Source of the DNA: an uncultured bacterium
Lineage (GTDB): Bacteria; Desulfobacterota; Binatia; HRBIN30; CADEER01
Direction of reading: 5' to 3'
Assembly (NCBI GenBank): GCA_902826395.1
Contig: CADEER010000009.1
Coordinates: 15,211 to 75,150 of the forward strand
DNA: 59,940 bases
The notes beneath the pieces were generated by a model. It did no database searches. It worked only from the letters and a program-made list of their open reading frames with translations, and had not been told where the DNA came from. The position numbers and the translations under genes were made by a program. Positions 17,377 through 29,000 of this stretch are shown here, piece after piece (positions within the stretch are counted from its first letter, which is position 1; every line of letters begins with the position of its first letter).

Positions 17377-18477
17377 TCAGTTGAACATCTCTTTGACCTT
17401 GTCGAAAAAGCCCTTCGACTGTGGGTGCACGTCTTCGCCGGAGATCTCGGCGAACTCCTGCAGCAGCTCCTTCTGCTTGCGCGTCAGCTTCTGCGGAATC
17501 TCCACCGCCACCCGCGCCAGCATGTCGCCGTTGCCGTACCCGCGCAGATCCGGCGATCCCTTGCCCTTCAACCTGAAGACCTTGCCCGACTGGGTGCCGG
17601 CGGGAATCTTCATCTTGATCAATCCATGCGGAGTGGGAATCTCGATCTCCGTTCCGAGCGCGGCCTGAACCATTCCGATCGGGATATCGCAAAGGACGTC
17701 GGCCCCTTGTCGGCGGAAGATGGGATGCTCGCGAACATGGATGACAACATAGAGATCTCCCGGCGGTCCGCCGCGCCGTCCCGATTCCCCCTCGCCACGT
17801 AGCTTCAGTCGCGACTCGTTGTCGACGCCGGCCGGGATCTTGACGCTGAGGGATTGTTGCTTGCGAACCGCACCGGCGCCCCCGCATTCGGGACACGGAT
17901 CGCGAACCACAGTGCCGGCGCCCTGACACTCGGAACAGGTCCGGGCGACGCTGAAGAGACCTTGCTGATAGCGCATCTGGCCCGCTCCCGCACAGGCCAG
18001 ACAGGTTTCGCGCGCTGCGCCACCGCGCGTTCCCTGGCCGTCGCAAGCCTCACAGCCTGCGGTGCGCGGGATGCGAATCGTCTTCTCGACGCCGAAGATC
18101 GCCTCATCGAAGTCGACCTCGAGGTCATATCGAAGATCGTCGCCGCGGCTGGCACGACTTCGGCCCCGACCGCCGCCGAAGAAGTCACCGAAGATATCGC
18201 CGAAGATGTCCTCGAAACCGGCGGCATTGAAATCGAAACCTCCCGCCTGCTCGAAGGCCGCATGGCCGAAGCGGTCGTACTGGGCACGCCGCTCCGCATC
18301 GGAAAGTACCCGATAGGCCTCCGATGCTTCCTTGAACCGCTCCTCGGCGCGCTTATCCCCCTGATTGCGGTCGGGATGATACTTGAGGGCTACCTTGCGA
18401 TACGCCTTCTTGATTTCGTCACCGCTGGCGCCGCGATCGACACCGAGCACTTCGTAGTAGTCCTTCTTGGCCGCCAC
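17377..18477 (-). CDS. dnaJ: Chaperone protein DnaJ (Hsp40)
   Basis: 366 aa from a GTG codon at 18477. The J domain (residues 5-70) has YHPDRN with the HPD tripeptide that stimulates DnaK ATPase. A Gly/Phe-rich linker ([12 protein letters not shown]) follows, then four zinc-finger repeats ([32 protein letters not shown]) and the two C-terminal substrate-binding domains ([27 protein letters not shown]). It is the third gene of grpE-dnaK-dnaJ, separated from dnaK by a strong hairpin, so its level may be set below that of dnaK. Confidence 0.96.
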   Translation of the reverse strand: MAAKKDYYEVLGVDRGASGDEIKKAYRKVALKYHPDRNQGDKRAEERFKEASEAYRVLSDAERRAQYDRFGHAAFEQAGGFDFNAAGFEDIFGDIFGDFFGGGRGRSRASRGDDLRYDLEVDFDEAIFGVEKTIRIPRTAGCEACDGQGTRGGAARETCLACAGAGQMRYQQGLFSVARTCSECQGAGTVVRDPCPECGGAGAVRKQQSLSVKIPAGVDNESRLKLRGEGESGRRGGPPGDLYVVIHVREHPIFRRQGADVLCDIPIGMVQAALGTEIEIPTPHGLIKMKIPAGTQSGKVFRLKGKGSPDLRGYGNGDMLARVAVEIPQKLTRKQKELLQEFAEISGEDVHPQSKGFFDKVKEMFN

Positions 18478-18565
18478 CGATTCACCGTCTCTCGTTTGGA
18501 TCCATGGCCGGAGTCGCCCTGCGAAATCTCCGGACTGCCCGCGCTAGAACCTTCAATTGCGCGAA

Positions 18566-18596
18566 AGCCCCCGTCGCGCAAAGCGCGACGGGGGCT
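18566..18596 (-). terminator. Perfect 14-bp hairpin between dnaK and dnaJ
   Basis: AGCCCCCGTCGCGC (18566-18579) and GCGCGACGGGGGCT (18583-18596) pair without mismatch around a 3-nt loop. Read leftward it is followed by only TTC, so partial termination or 3'-end protection of the grpE-dnaK message is more likely than a full stop. Confidence 0.6.
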
Positions 18597-18627
18597 CATT
18601 CACTCATCGAGTCTGAGGAGTAGCCCG

Positions 18628-20532
18628 CTACTCCTTTACTTCCTCGAAGTCCGCGTCGACGACGTCGTCGTCGCGATCGTCGCTCGCCTTGCCGGATGCG
18701 TTGCCGCCGTCCTGCGGCCCCGACTGCGCCGCCTTCGCGTACATCTTCTCCGCCAGCTTGTGTTGTACCTGGGTGAGGTTGTCGAACGCCGATTTCAGTG
18801 CCTTCTCGTCGTCCGACTCGAGCACCTTCTTCGCCTCCTGCAGGGCGGACTCAATCGAGCCCTTGTCAGCAGCATCGAGGTCGCCACCGTGCTCACCGAG
18901 GTGCTTCTCGGTCTGGTGGATGAGAGAATCGAGTCGATTCTTCGACTCGACCGCCTCGCGCCGCTTGCGATCCTCCTCGGCGTGCTCCTCGGCGTCGCGG
19001 ACCATCTTCTTGATCTCGTCCTCGCTGAGGCCGCTCGAGGCGGTAATGCGAATCGACTGCTCCTTCTGGGTGCCCTTGTCCTTGGCGTTGACGTGCACGA
19101 TGCCGTTGGCGTCGATATCGAAGGTCACCTCGATCTGCGGCACGCCGCGCGGCGCCGGCGGAATACCCTCGAGGTTGAACTGGCCGAGCAGCTTGTTACC
19201 CGAGGCCATCTCGCGTTCGCCCTGGTAGACACTGATCGTCACCGCGGTCTGACTGTCCGCCGCGGTCGAGAAGATCTGGCTCTTCTTGGTGGGGATCGTG
19301 GTGTTCTTCTCGATCAGCTTGGTGAACACACCGCCCTGCGTTTCGATGCCGAGCGACAGCGGCGTTACGTCGAGCAACAGCACGTCCTTGACGTCGCCCT
19401 TTAGAACTCCGCCTTGGATGGCGGCACCGATCGCGACCACTTCGTCGGGATTGACGCCCTTGCTCGGCTCTTTGCCGAAGATCTTGCGGACGCGCTCCTG
19501 TACCGCCGGCATGCGAGTCATGCCGCCGACCAGAATCACTTCGTCGACGTCGCTCGCCGACAAGCCGGCGTCGCGCAAAGCGGTCTTGCACGGCGCATCG
19601 AGGCGATCGAGCAGGTCACCGCACAGCGCCTCCAGCTTGGCGCGCGAAAGCTTCATGGTCAGATGCTTCGGACCACTCTGGTCGGCGGTGATGAAGGGCA
19701 GATTGATATCCGTCTCCGAAACCGTCGACAGCTCGCACTTGGCCTTTTCGGCAGCCTCCTTGAGACGCTGCAACGCCATGCGATCCTGGCGCAGATCGAT
19801 GCCCTGGTCCTTTCGGAACTCGGCGGCGAGATAGTCGATCACCTTCTGATCGAAGTCCTCGCCTCCGAGGTAGGTGTCGCCGTTGGTCGACTTCACCTCG
19901 AACACGCCGTCGCCCAACTCGAGGATGGACACGTCGAAGGTCCCGCCGCCGAGGTCGAAGACGGCGATCTTCTCGTCCTTTTTCTTGTCGAGCCCGTAGG
20001 CGAGCGAGGCGGCGGTCGGTTCGTTGATGATGCGCAGAACGTCGAGGCCGGCGATGCGCCCCGCGTCCTTGGTGGCTTGGCGCTGGCTGTCGTTGAAGTA
20101 GGCGGGAACCGTGATCACCGCCTCCGTCACCTTCTCGCCGAGATAGTCCTCCGCCGTCTGCTTCATCTTTTGCAGCGTGAATGCGGAGATCTCCTGCGGG
20201 CTGTATTTCTTGCCCCGCGACTCGACCCACGCGGCGCCGTTGTCGGCCTCGGCGATCTTGTACGGAGCCAGTTCCCGCGCCTTCTTGACCTCGCCGTCGT
20301 CGTACCGGCGGCCGATCAAACGCTTCACGGCGTAGATCGTGTTCTCCGGATTGGTGACCGCTTGTCTGCGGGCAATTTGTCCGACCAATCGCTCGCCGGA
20401 CTCGGAAAACGCCACTACCGACGGGGTAGTGCGACTGCCCTCGGAGTTGGCGATCACGATCGGCTCGCCGCCTTCCATGACGGCGACACACGAGTTCGTC
20501 GTTCCCAGATCGATTCCGATCACTTTTCCCAT
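18628..20532 (-). CDS. dnaK: Chaperone protein DnaK (Hsp70)
   Basis: 634 aa, the usual length. ATG 20532 follows AAGGAGATGAC, a good ribosome site. The ATPase domain has [55 protein letters not shown] and [14 protein letters not shown]; the substrate domain has [17 protein letters not shown]. The tail ends [17 protein letters not shown], the conserved acidic C-terminus. It refolds proteins with DnaJ and GrpE, whose genes flank it. I see no CIRCE inverted repeat in the flanks. Confidence 0.97.
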   Translation of the reverse strand: MGKVIGIDLGTTNSCVAVMEGGEPIVIANSEGSRTTPSVVAFSESGERLVGQIARRQAVTNPENTIYAVKRLIGRRYDDGEVKKARELAPYKIAEADNGAAWVESRGKKYSPQEISAFTLQKMKQTAEDYLGEKVTEAVITVPAYFNDSQRQATKDAGRIAGLDVLRIINEPTAASLAYGLDKKKDEKIAVFDLGGGTFDVSILELGDGVFEVKSTNGDTYLGGEDFDQKVIDYLAAEFRKDQGIDLRQDRMALQRLKEAAEKAKCELSTVSETDINLPFITADQSGPKHLTMKLSRAKLEALCGDLLDRLDAPCKTALRDAGLSASDVDEVILVGGMTRMPAVQERVRKIFGKEPSKGVNPDEVVAIGAAIQGGVLKGDVKDVLLLDVTPLSLGIETQGGVFTKLIEKNTTIPTKKSQIFSTAADSQTAVTISVYQGEREMASGNKLLGQFNLEGIPPAPRGVPQIEVTFDIDANGIVHVNAKDKGTQKEQSIRITASSGLSEDEIKKMVRDAEEHAEEDRKRREAVESKNRLDSLIHQTEKHLGEHGGDLDAADKGSIESALQEAKKVLESDDEKALKSAFDNLTQVQHKLAEKMYAKAAQSGPQDGGNASGKASDDRDDDVVDADFEEVKE

Positions 20533-20590
20533 GTCATCTCCTTCGGTGCCCGGGCATTGGGGACCCGTGGCACTTAGCGAATCTATCGAT

Positions 20591-21190
20591 TTACCCCTGC
20601 CCGGATGCGGACGACACGCTCACTTGAGCCGCCCGCAGCAAGCGATCGTGCAAGCGATACCCGGGCAGGAACTGCTGCACGACCCGGTTGGCCTCGAGCG
20701 AGGCATCCGCGACCTGCGTCAGGGCCTCGTGCCGCGACGGATCGAACACCTCGCCAGTCGTAGTCTCGATTTTCTCCACCCCATGACGCTGCAGGGTCTC
20801 CAGCGCTCCTTTGAGAACCAATTCCACACCTGCAACGACAGAACTGGCGTCGCCGGTGGCCCGTGCGTGCGCGAGAGCACGCTCCAGATTGTCGACGACC
20901 TGGATCACATCGCGGACCAACGGCTCAGTAGCGTACCGAAGCGCCTCGAGCCGCTCGCGCTGCGAGCGCTTCTTGAAATTCTCCAGATCGGCACGCTCGC
21001 GAAGATAGCGATCCTCGCTCGCCGCCGCCGCGTCGGTCGCCAATTCGAGCTGACGGCGAAGTTCGTCGATCGCATTGTCGACGCCTCCGATGCCCTCGAC
21101 ATCCGACTCCAGGGCCTCGTCGCCTTCCGCGCCCGAGCCGATGGGCTGTGCGCCAAACGGCATTTCTTTTTCGCGCTCGGGCTTCATCAT
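20591..21190 (-). CDS. grpE: GrpE nucleotide exchange factor of DnaK
   Basis: 199 aa. The long N-terminal coiled coil ([34 protein letters not shown] shown in part as [14 protein letters not shown]) and the C-terminal beta-domain ([22 protein letters not shown], then [21 protein letters not shown]) identify it. It releases ADP from DnaK. Tandem ATG codons at 21190 and 21187 follow AAGGAG with 0 or 3 nt spacing, so the second may be used. It is the first gene of the chaperone operon and has its own promoter candidate. Confidence 0.93.
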   Translation of the reverse strand: MMKPEREKEMPFGAQPIGSGAEGDEALESDVEGIGGVDNAIDELRRQLELATDAAAASEDRYLRERADLENFKKRSQRERLEALRYATEPLVRDVIQVVDNLERALAHARATGDASSVVAGVELVLKGALETLQRHGVEKIETTTGEVFDPSRHEALTQVADASLEANRVVQQFLPGYRLHDRLLRAAQVSVSSASGQG

Positions 21191-21247
21191 CTCCTTGAAA
21201 TTCGGTAGTTTGGCGGTGCGTGACGGGGCGGTTGTAAAGCGGGCGGC

Positions 21248-21276
21248 AAGCTAAGGACGCGCTAACGGGTTGTCAA
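21248..21276 (-). promoter_or_regulatory. Sigma-70-like promoter of grpE-dnaK-dnaJ
   Basis: On the minus strand TTGACA (21271-21276) is separated by exactly 17 bp from TAGCTT (21248-21253). The start point would be near 21241, giving a leader of about 50 nt before grpE. No sigma-32-type CCCCAT -10 is seen. Confidence 0.5.
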
Positions 21277-21295
21277 GGAAACAGGCGAATCGGCA

Positions 21296-22072
21296 GTGGA
21301 AACGCGGTCCAGTCAAGCGGTAGTCCTGCGCTGGAGAGCGTATGGGGAGAGCGACAAGATCGTCACCTTCCTCACCCGCGACTTCGGCAAGATCACCGGT
21401 ATCGGCAAGGGGGCGAGGAACTCGCGCCGCCGTTTTCCAAACTCGCTCGAGCTTTTGGCGCGCGTCCGCGTTTACTTTCGCCAGCGCTCGGAGGCCAATC
21501 TGGCGTTTCTCGAGAGCTGCGAGCTGCTCGGTCCCAACTCGTCCCTCATGGAACCGGAACGTCTCGCCTATGGAGCGTATCTCGCCGAGCTCGCGGAACA
21601 GATGACGATCGACTGGAATCCCGTGCCCGAGACCTACGATCTACTCGAGGAAGCCCTGCTCTCGCTCGAGTCGGGACCGGCGACTGCGTCCTTTCTGCGC
21701 GCCTACGAGCTCAAACTCCTGGAACGGTCGGGATTCGCCCCTCCTCTGCACGAGTGCTCTCGCTGCCAGGGCCCGCTGGCGGTCGACGGCGACCCGCATT
21801 TCGGCCCCCTGCAGGGTGTCTTCTGGTGCCGGCGCTGCGCCTCGGCCGCAAGGTCGACCGCCACCGACATCGGCGACTTTGTCGTCTCGTCGCCGCTGGT
21901 GGCGCGCCTGCGGGCATTGCGCGAATGGCCCCTCGAGCGCTGTCGCGTTGAACCCTTCGATGCGGGACGCGAAGACGCAGCCCGATTGATCGGCTATCTC
22001 CTGTCCCTCCACCTGATCCGTCCGTTGAAATCTCTGCGCCTCATCGAGCAACTCGCGCACAAGCAGTCCTGA
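21296..22072 (+). CDS. recO: DNA repair protein RecO
   Basis: 258 aa from GTG 21296. RecO loads RecA on SSB-coated DNA in the RecFOR pathway and anneals strands. The N-terminal OB fold is seen in [20 protein letters not shown] and the [20 protein letters not shown] segment. The helical domain carries a four-cysteine zinc site (Cys154, Cys157, Cys178, Cys181; HECSRCQGP and WCRRC). It is divergent from grpE across about 105 bp and starts a rightward run with glyQS, ppdK and aroE. Confidence 0.92.
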   Translation: METRSSQAVVLRWRAYGESDKIVTFLTRDFGKITGIGKGARNSRRRFPNSLELLARVRVYFRQRSEANLAFLESCELLGPNSSLMEPERLAYGAYLAELAEQMTIDWNPVPETYDLLEEALLSLESGPATASFLRAYELKLLERSGFAPPLHECSRCQGPLAVDGDPHFGPLQGVFWCRRCASAARSTATDIGDFVVSSPLVARLRALREWPLERCRVEPFDAGREDAARLIGYLLSLHLIRPLKSLRLIEQLAHKQS

Positions 22073-22220
22073 CGCGATCGCGCCGCGTTGCGGCGATTGC
22101 GCGCCGCGACGGGTGCGTGCTAGCCGTTCCGATTCTCTAAAGACCTGCGGATCAAGGGCGCCGGAAAGCCAACCAGCGGCCGGTCCGCCGGACGAATCAC
22201 GCGGAGCGAAGCGAGCGTCA

Positions 22221-23561
22221 ATGACCGAAGTCACCATGGACAAGATCGTCAACCTCGCCAAACGGCGCGGCTTCACCTTTCAATCGAGCGAGATCTACGG
22301 CGGCCTCTCGAGCTGCTGGGACTACGGGCCGCTCGGAATCGCTCTGAAGCGCAACGTCAAAGACGCCTGGTGGCGCTCGATGGTCGAATCGCGCGACGAT
22401 ATCGAAGGAATCGACTGTTCGATTCTCATGCACCCACGCGTCTGGGAGGCTTCCGGGCATCTCGAAGGCTTCACCGATCCGCTGATCGATTGTCGTACCT
22501 GCAAGGCGCGCTTCCGTGCCGATCAGATGGAGCAGGCGCAATGCGCCAAGAAGCCCAGCAAACGTCCGGGCGAGCACGACGACTGCGACCTCACCGAAGC
22601 GCGCCAGTTCAACCTCATGTTCAAGACCTTCATGGGGCCGGTCGAGGAATCGGCCAGCACCGTTTACATGCGACCGGAGACTGCACAGGGGATCTTCGTC
22701 AATTTCCAGAACGTCCTCACCACGTCACGGCAGAAGATCCCATTTGGCATTGCGCAGATGGGCAAGTCGTTCCGCAACGAGATCACACCGGGCAACTTCC
22801 TGTTTCGCACGCGTGAGTTCGAGCAGATGGAGATGGAGTTCTTCGTCAAACCCGGAGAAGACGAGACCTGGTACGAGTACTGGTCTAAAGCGCGCCTCGA
22901 ATGGTATCGCGGTCTCGGTATCCGAGATGAGAATCTCCGCTTGCGCCCCCATGACGAGGATGAGCTCGCCCACTACGCAAAGGCCTGCGTCGACGTCGAG
23001 TACAAGTTTCCAATCGGATGGTCGGAGCTCGAGGGTATCGCCAACCGCACCGACTTCGACCTGCGCCGGCACTCCGAGTACAGCGGCAAGGACCTCCGCT
23101 TCTTCGATGAGGCGTCGCGGGAACGCTACTACCCGTACGTCATCGAGCCGGCGGCCGGAGCCGATCGCGCCACTCTTGCATTCCTGGTCGACGCATTCGA
23201 CGAAGACGAGGCCGAAGGCGAGTCGCGCGCCGTTCTGCGCTTTCACCCGGCGCTTTCGCCGATCAAGGTCGCGGTATTCCCTTTGATGAAAAAAGAGGGG
23301 CAACCGGAGCGCGCGGAGAAGATCGCGGCCGAGCTGCGCCGCCATTTCACGGTCGACTACGATCAGGCGGGCTCGATCGGCCGCCGCTACCGTCGCCAGG
23401 ACGAGATCGGAACGCCTTTCGGTCTCACCATCGATCATCAAACCGCAACCGACGACACCGTCACGCTGCGCGACCGCGATTCGATGCAGCAAGAGCGACT
23501 GCCTATCGCCGCTCTCGTACCCGAGCTGACGAGTCGCCTCTCCAAGCCCTGGAAGAGGTAG
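22221..23561 (+). CDS. glyQS: Glycine--tRNA ligase, single-chain (alpha2, archaeal/eukaryal-like) type
   Basis: 446 aa from ATG 22221 (ATG 22236 is an alternative). It charges tRNA-Gly with glycine. Class II motifs are seen: [20 protein letters not shown] at the N-terminus, [37 protein letters not shown] (motif 2), and the anticodon-binding end ([29 protein letters not shown]). The shared-chain dimeric form rather than the alpha2-beta2 form is informative for taxonomy. The 148-bp gap from recO to this gene holds no clear promoter. Confidence 0.95.
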   Translation: MTEVTMDKIVNLAKRRGFTFQSSEIYGGLSSCWDYGPLGIALKRNVKDAWWRSMVESRDDIEGIDCSILMHPRVWEASGHLEGFTDPLIDCRTCKARFRADQMEQAQCAKKPSKRPGEHDDCDLTEARQFNLMFKTFMGPVEESASTVYMRPETAQGIFVNFQNVLTTSRQKIPFGIAQMGKSFRNEITPGNFLFRTREFEQMEMEFFVKPGEDETWYEYWSKARLEWYRGLGIRDENLRLRPHDEDELAHYAKACVDVEYKFPIGWSELEGIANRTDFDLRRHSEYSGKDLRFFDEASRERYYPYVIEPAAGADRATLAFLVDAFDEDEAEGESRAVLRFHPALSPIKVAVFPLMKKEGQPERAEKIAAELRRHFTVDYDQAGSIGRRYRRQDEIGTPFGLTIDHQTATDDTVTLRDRDSMQQERLPIAALVPELTSRLSKPWKR

Positions 23562-23568
23562 GAACCGG

Positions 23569-26346
23569 ATGGGCGCACGGAGCTCGAAACGCACCGCGCC
23601 ATCCACCCGCGGTTCCGCTCCTCAGCGCGGCCGCGTGCGCGACAAGCTGGTTTATTCGTTCGGCGACGGCGGCGCCGAAGGGCGCGCCGACATGAAAAAC
23701 ACGTTGGGGGGCAAGGGCGCCAACCTGGCCGAGATGGCCGATCTCGGCGTTCCCGTACCACCCGGCTTCACAATCACGACCGACGTCTGCACCTACTTCC
23801 GGCAGAACGGCGGCCGCTACCCGCAGGCGCTGCGCGCCCAGGTGGCGGAGGGCCTGAAGCGCATGGAGAGTGCCCTCGGCCGCAGTTTCGGTGGCCGCGA
23901 GAAGCCGCTTCTGGTGTCGGTGCGCTCAGGCTCCCGAGCATCTATGCCGGGCATGATGGACACGGTGCTGAACCTCGGCCTCAATGAGTCGACCGTCGAA
24001 GCCCTGATCGCCGAGTCCGGCAGCGCGCGTTTCGGATGGGACTGCTACCGGCGGTTCGTCCAGATGTTCGGCGACGTGGTGCTCGGTTTGAGGGCCGGCG
24101 ACGACGAGAGCGATCCCTTCGAGGAGATCATCAACGACCGCAAGAGAGAGCGGGGCGTCGATCTCGACACCGAGCTCCAAGCGGAGGACCTGAGAACACT
24201 TGCGGCGGACTTCAAGCAGTTGATCCGGCAACGACTCGGAGTCGGCTTTCCTGACGATGCGCACGAACAACTCTGGGCGGCGATCGCCGCCGTCTTCGGC
24301 TCGTGGGACAATGCCCGTGCCCTCACCTATCGGCGCCTCAACCGCATCCCCGACGACTGGGGTACCGCGGTCAACGTGCAGGCGATGGTGTTCGGCAACC
24401 TCGGCGACGATTGCGCAACCGGCGTCGCCTTCACTCGCAGCCCTTCGACCGGCGAGAAAGGCTTGTTCGGAGAGTTCCTGGTCAACGCCCAGGGCGAAGA
24501 TGTCGTCGCCGGTATCCGCACGCCGCAGCAGATCACTCGCGCCGCATCGATCGACCGCGCCCAGACGGCGGGCCAGGACGATGCCCGGCGGTCACCCTCA
24601 CTCGAGGAGGCCATGCCGGTGTGCTTTCGCGAGTTGGCGGAGATCGCTCGCGGTCTCGAGAAGCACTACCGCGACATGCAGGATCTCGAGTTCACCGTCG
24701 AGCGCGGCAAGCTCTGGATGCTGCAGACTCGCAACGGCAAACGCACCGCCGCCGCCGCCGTCAAGATCGCTGTCGACATGGTGGGCGAGAGACTCATCGA
24801 CAAGCGGACGGCTGTCCTGCGCGTTGCGCCGGCACAGCTCGATCAGCTTCTGCATCCGCAGATCGACCCAGCTGCGCGACCGCCGGCGACTGGCAAGGGC
24901 CTTCCCGCATCGCCCGGCGCGGTTTCCGGCGAAGTCGTGTTCTCCGCCGATCAGGCGGTGCGGGCCGTGGAGCAGGGTCGGCGCGTCATCCTCGTGCGAA
25001 CCGAAACCTCGCCCGAAGACATCCATGGAATGAACGTCGCCCAGGGCATCCTCACGGCGCGTGGCGGCATGACCTCGCACGCCGCCGTGGTCGCACGCGG
25101 CATGGGGAAGTGCTGCGTATCCGGCTGCAGCGAGTTGCACGTCGATTTCGCAGCGCAACGGGCGCGAATCGGCGAGCATACGATCCGCGCTGGCGACTGG
25201 ATCACGCTCGACGGTTCGAACGGCGAGATCTACCTCGGCACGGTCGCTACCACGACTCCGGAGTTGAGCGGCGACTTCGGCCGCTTCATGAAGTGGGCGG
25301 ACGGCTTCCGCACGTTGCGCGTCCGGGCCAACGCCGACACACCGCACGACGCCGAGGTCGCGCGTACGTTCGGCGCCGAGGGCATCGGCCTCTGTCGCAC
25401 CGAGCACATGTTCTTCGACGGCGATCGCATCGATGCAGTGCGCGAGATGATTCTCGCCACGGACCGCGCCGGCCGTGAGCGAGCGCTCGCCAAACTGCTG
25501 CCGATGCAGAAGCGGGACTTTCTCGAAATTCTACGCACCATGCGAGACCTCCCCGTCACCATCCGGCTACTCGATCCGCCTCTGCACGAATTCCTGCCGG
25601 CCGGCGACGACGAAATCCGCGAGCTGGCCGAGAAGATCGGCGTCGACGCTCGGCGCCTCGCCGAAGCGCGCGACGACCTTGCGGAGCTCAATCCGATGCT
25701 CGGCCATCGAGGCTGTCGACTCGGCATCTCGTATCCGGAGATCTACCAGATGCAGGTGCGGGCGATCGGCGAAGCGACTTGCGAGCTCCGACGCGAAGGG
25801 ATCGCCGTTCACCCGGAGATCATGATTCCGCTGGTCGGCCTCGTCCGCGAGCTCGAGATCCTGCGCGGCGAAGCGCTCGAGGTGCTCGCCGCCACGGCGG
25901 CCGCGTACGGCATGAAGCTGACGGCACCAATCGGCACGATGATCGAATTGCCGCGCGCCGCCCTCATCGCCGACGAGATCGCCACCCAAGCGGAGTTTTT
26001 CTCTTTCGGGACCAACGATCTGACCCAAACCACTTTCGGGCTCAGCCGCGACGACTCGGCGCGCTTCCTGCCGGCCTACATCAAACGCGGCGTCATGCCG
26101 CAGGATCCGTTCGTCTCGATTGATCGCGCCGGTGTCGGTCAGCTCGTCGCCCTCGCCGTCGAGCGCGGCCGCAGCACCCGGCCGGAGATCAAGCTCGGCA
26201 TCTGCGGCGAGCACGGCGGCGATCCCGACTCGGTGATGTTTTGCCACCACATCGGCCTGACCTACGTATCGTGCTCGCCCTACCGCGTGCCGGTCGCCAG
26301 GTTGGCCGCGGCCCACGCCGCACTCGGCGTACATCCCGATTCGTGA
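23569..26346 (+). CDS. ppdK: Pyruvate, phosphate dikinase
   Basis: 925 aa, with a basic N-terminal extension of about 25 residues before the conserved KLVYSFGDGG. The enzyme interconverts pyruvate, ATP and Pi with PEP, AMP and PPi. The nucleotide-binding domain shows LGGKGANLAEMADLGVPVPP and SVRSGSRASMPGMMDTVLNLG. The phosphohistidine is about His504 in GGMTSHAAVVARGMGK. The PEP/pyruvate domain has GLCRTEHMFF, FSFGTNDLTQTTFG and the C-terminal catalytic-cysteine region YVSCSPYRVPVARLAAAHA. It starts 7 nt after glyQS, and its stop overlaps the aroE start. Confidence 0.95.
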   Translation: MGARSSKRTAPSTRGSAPQRGRVRDKLVYSFGDGGAEGRADMKNTLGGKGANLAEMADLGVPVPPGFTITTDVCTYFRQNGGRYPQALRAQVAEGLKRMESALGRSFGGREKPLLVSVRSGSRASMPGMMDTVLNLGLNESTVEALIAESGSARFGWDCYRRFVQMFGDVVLGLRAGDDESDPFEEIINDRKRERGVDLDTELQAEDLRTLAADFKQLIRQRLGVGFPDDAHEQLWAAIAAVFGSWDNARALTYRRLNRIPDDWGTAVNVQAMVFGNLGDDCATGVAFTRSPSTGEKGLFGEFLVNAQGEDVVAGIRTPQQITRAASIDRAQTAGQDDARRSPSLEEAMPVCFRELAEIARGLEKHYRDMQDLEFTVERGKLWMLQTRNGKRTAAAAVKIAVDMVGERLIDKRTAVLRVAPAQLDQLLHPQIDPAARPPATGKGLPASPGAVSGEVVFSADQAVRAVEQGRRVILVRTETSPEDIHGMNVAQGILTARGGMTSHAAVVARGMGKCCVSGCSELHVDFAAQRARIGEHTIRAGDWITLDGSNGEIYLGTVATTTPELSGDFGRFMKWADGFRTLRVRANADTPHDAEVARTFGAEGIGLCRTEHMFFDGDRIDAVREMILATDRAGRERALAKLLPMQKRDFLEILRTMRDLPVTIRLLDPPLHEFLPAGDDEIRELAEKIGVDARRLAEARDDLAELNPMLGHRGCRLGISYPEIYQMQVRAIGEATCELRREGIAVHPEIMIPLVGLVRELEILRGEALEVLAATAAAYGMKLTAPIGTMIELPRAALIADEIATQAEFFSFGTNDLTQTTFGLSRDDSARFLPAYIKRGVMPQDPFVSIDRAGVGQLVALAVERGRSTRPEIKLGICGEHGGDPDSVMFCHHIGLTYVSCSPYRVPVARLAAAHAALGVHPDS

Positions 26347-27206
26347 GCAGGCCCGGTTCGCGCGCTCCGATCTCCGGACACACGCGGCTGGTCGGAATCT
26401 TCGGCGACCCGGTCGACCACAGCAGATCGCCGGCCATGCACAATGCCGCGTTCGCAGCGCTCGGCCTCGACCTTCGCTATGTGCCCTTTCGGGTGCGGCC
26501 CGCGGACCTCGCGGCGGCGACGCGGGCCATCCGCGCCCTCGATCTCATCGGCGTCAACGTCACGGTGCCGCACAAGGAGAAGATCCTGCGACATCTCGAC
26601 TCGCTCAGCGACCTCGCCGCGACGGTCGGGGCCGTGAACACGGTGATCAACCGCAACGGTCATCTGCACGGCGACAACACGGACGTCTTCGGCTTCGTTC
26701 AATCGCTGCGCTCTCGACGCCTGCGCTTGCGCGGCAAGCGAGTCGTCGTCATCGGCGCCGGCGGCGCGGCGCGCGCAGTACTCTACGGCTTGGGACAGCT
26801 CGGCGTCGGCGAAGTACTGCTCGCCAATCGAACACCGTCCCGAGCAAATCGGTTGATCGAACAGCTGGGTAACGCCGCACCAACGGTACGCATTGCGCCG
26901 CTGACAGAATTGGCGCACGACGACACCTTCGACGGCGCAGCCCTGGTCGTCAATGCGACGTCGCTCGGATGGGGCGGCGAGCCCTTCCCGCCGCTGGCGA
27001 TCGCCGCCAGCGCGGCCCGTTGCCTGTTCTACGATACGGCCTACGGTCGCCGTACGGAGTTCCTGCGCATAGCGCAAAGCGGACGCCGCCCTCATACCGA
27101 CGGCGGCGAGATGCTCATTCAACAGGGCGCGCGAGCGCTGACTCTGTGGACGGGACGTCGCGCACCCCTCCATGCAATGCGCATGGCATTCTACAAGAAA
27201 TATTGA
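26343..27206 (+). CDS. aroE: Shikimate dehydrogenase
   Basis: 287 aa from GTG 26343, which overlaps the ppdK stop (GTGA). An ORF reaching further upstream lies inside ppdK. It reduces 3-dehydroshikimate with NADPH in aromatic amino-acid synthesis. Family motifs are GIFGDPVDHSRSPAMHNAAF, NVTVPHKEKI (catalytic Lys), GAVNTVI, GDNTDVFGF (catalytic Asp), the Rossmann VVVIGAGGAARAVLYGLG, LANRTPSRANRL (the NADP-binding Arg/Thr) and DGGEMLIQQGARAL. PPDK supplies PEP, a precursor of the same pathway, so coupling may have metabolic logic. Confidence 0.92.
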   Translation: MSRPGSRAPISGHTRLVGIFGDPVDHSRSPAMHNAAFAALGLDLRYVPFRVRPADLAAATRAIRALDLIGVNVTVPHKEKILRHLDSLSDLAATVGAVNTVINRNGHLHGDNTDVFGFVQSLRSRRLRLRGKRVVVIGAGGAARAVLYGLGQLGVGEVLLANRTPSRANRLIEQLGNAAPTVRIAPLTELAHDDTFDGAALVVNATSLGWGGEPFPPLAIAASAARCLFYDTAYGRRTEFLRIAQSGRRPHTDGGEMLIQQGARALTLWTGRRAPLHAMRMAFYKKY

Positions 27207-27207
27207 A

Positions 27208-27236
27208 TTGACAGCCTAAAAAACCGCGGGTAGCCT
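27208..27236 (+). promoter_or_regulatory. Sigma-70-like promoter ahead of pilB
   Basis: TTGACA (27208-27213), a 17-bp spacer containing an A6 run, then TAGCCT (27231-27236). It begins right after the aroE stop and would give a leader of about 26 nt to the pilB ATG at 27269. Confidence 0.45.
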
Positions 27237-27268
27237 CGCCGCTAACTAGCAGGGCAGGTAAGCGGTTT

Positions 27269-28963
<1,695 letters not shown>

Positions 28964-29000
28964 TCGGCCAGCGTCGGACGGCGCGTACTCCATCCTCCAG

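Noticed and set aside
20533..21295. CIRCE or sigma-32 control of grpE-dnaK
   Set aside because: No TTAGCACTC/GAGTGCTAA pair and no CCCCAT-type -10 are present; the only clear element is a sigma-70-like promoter.
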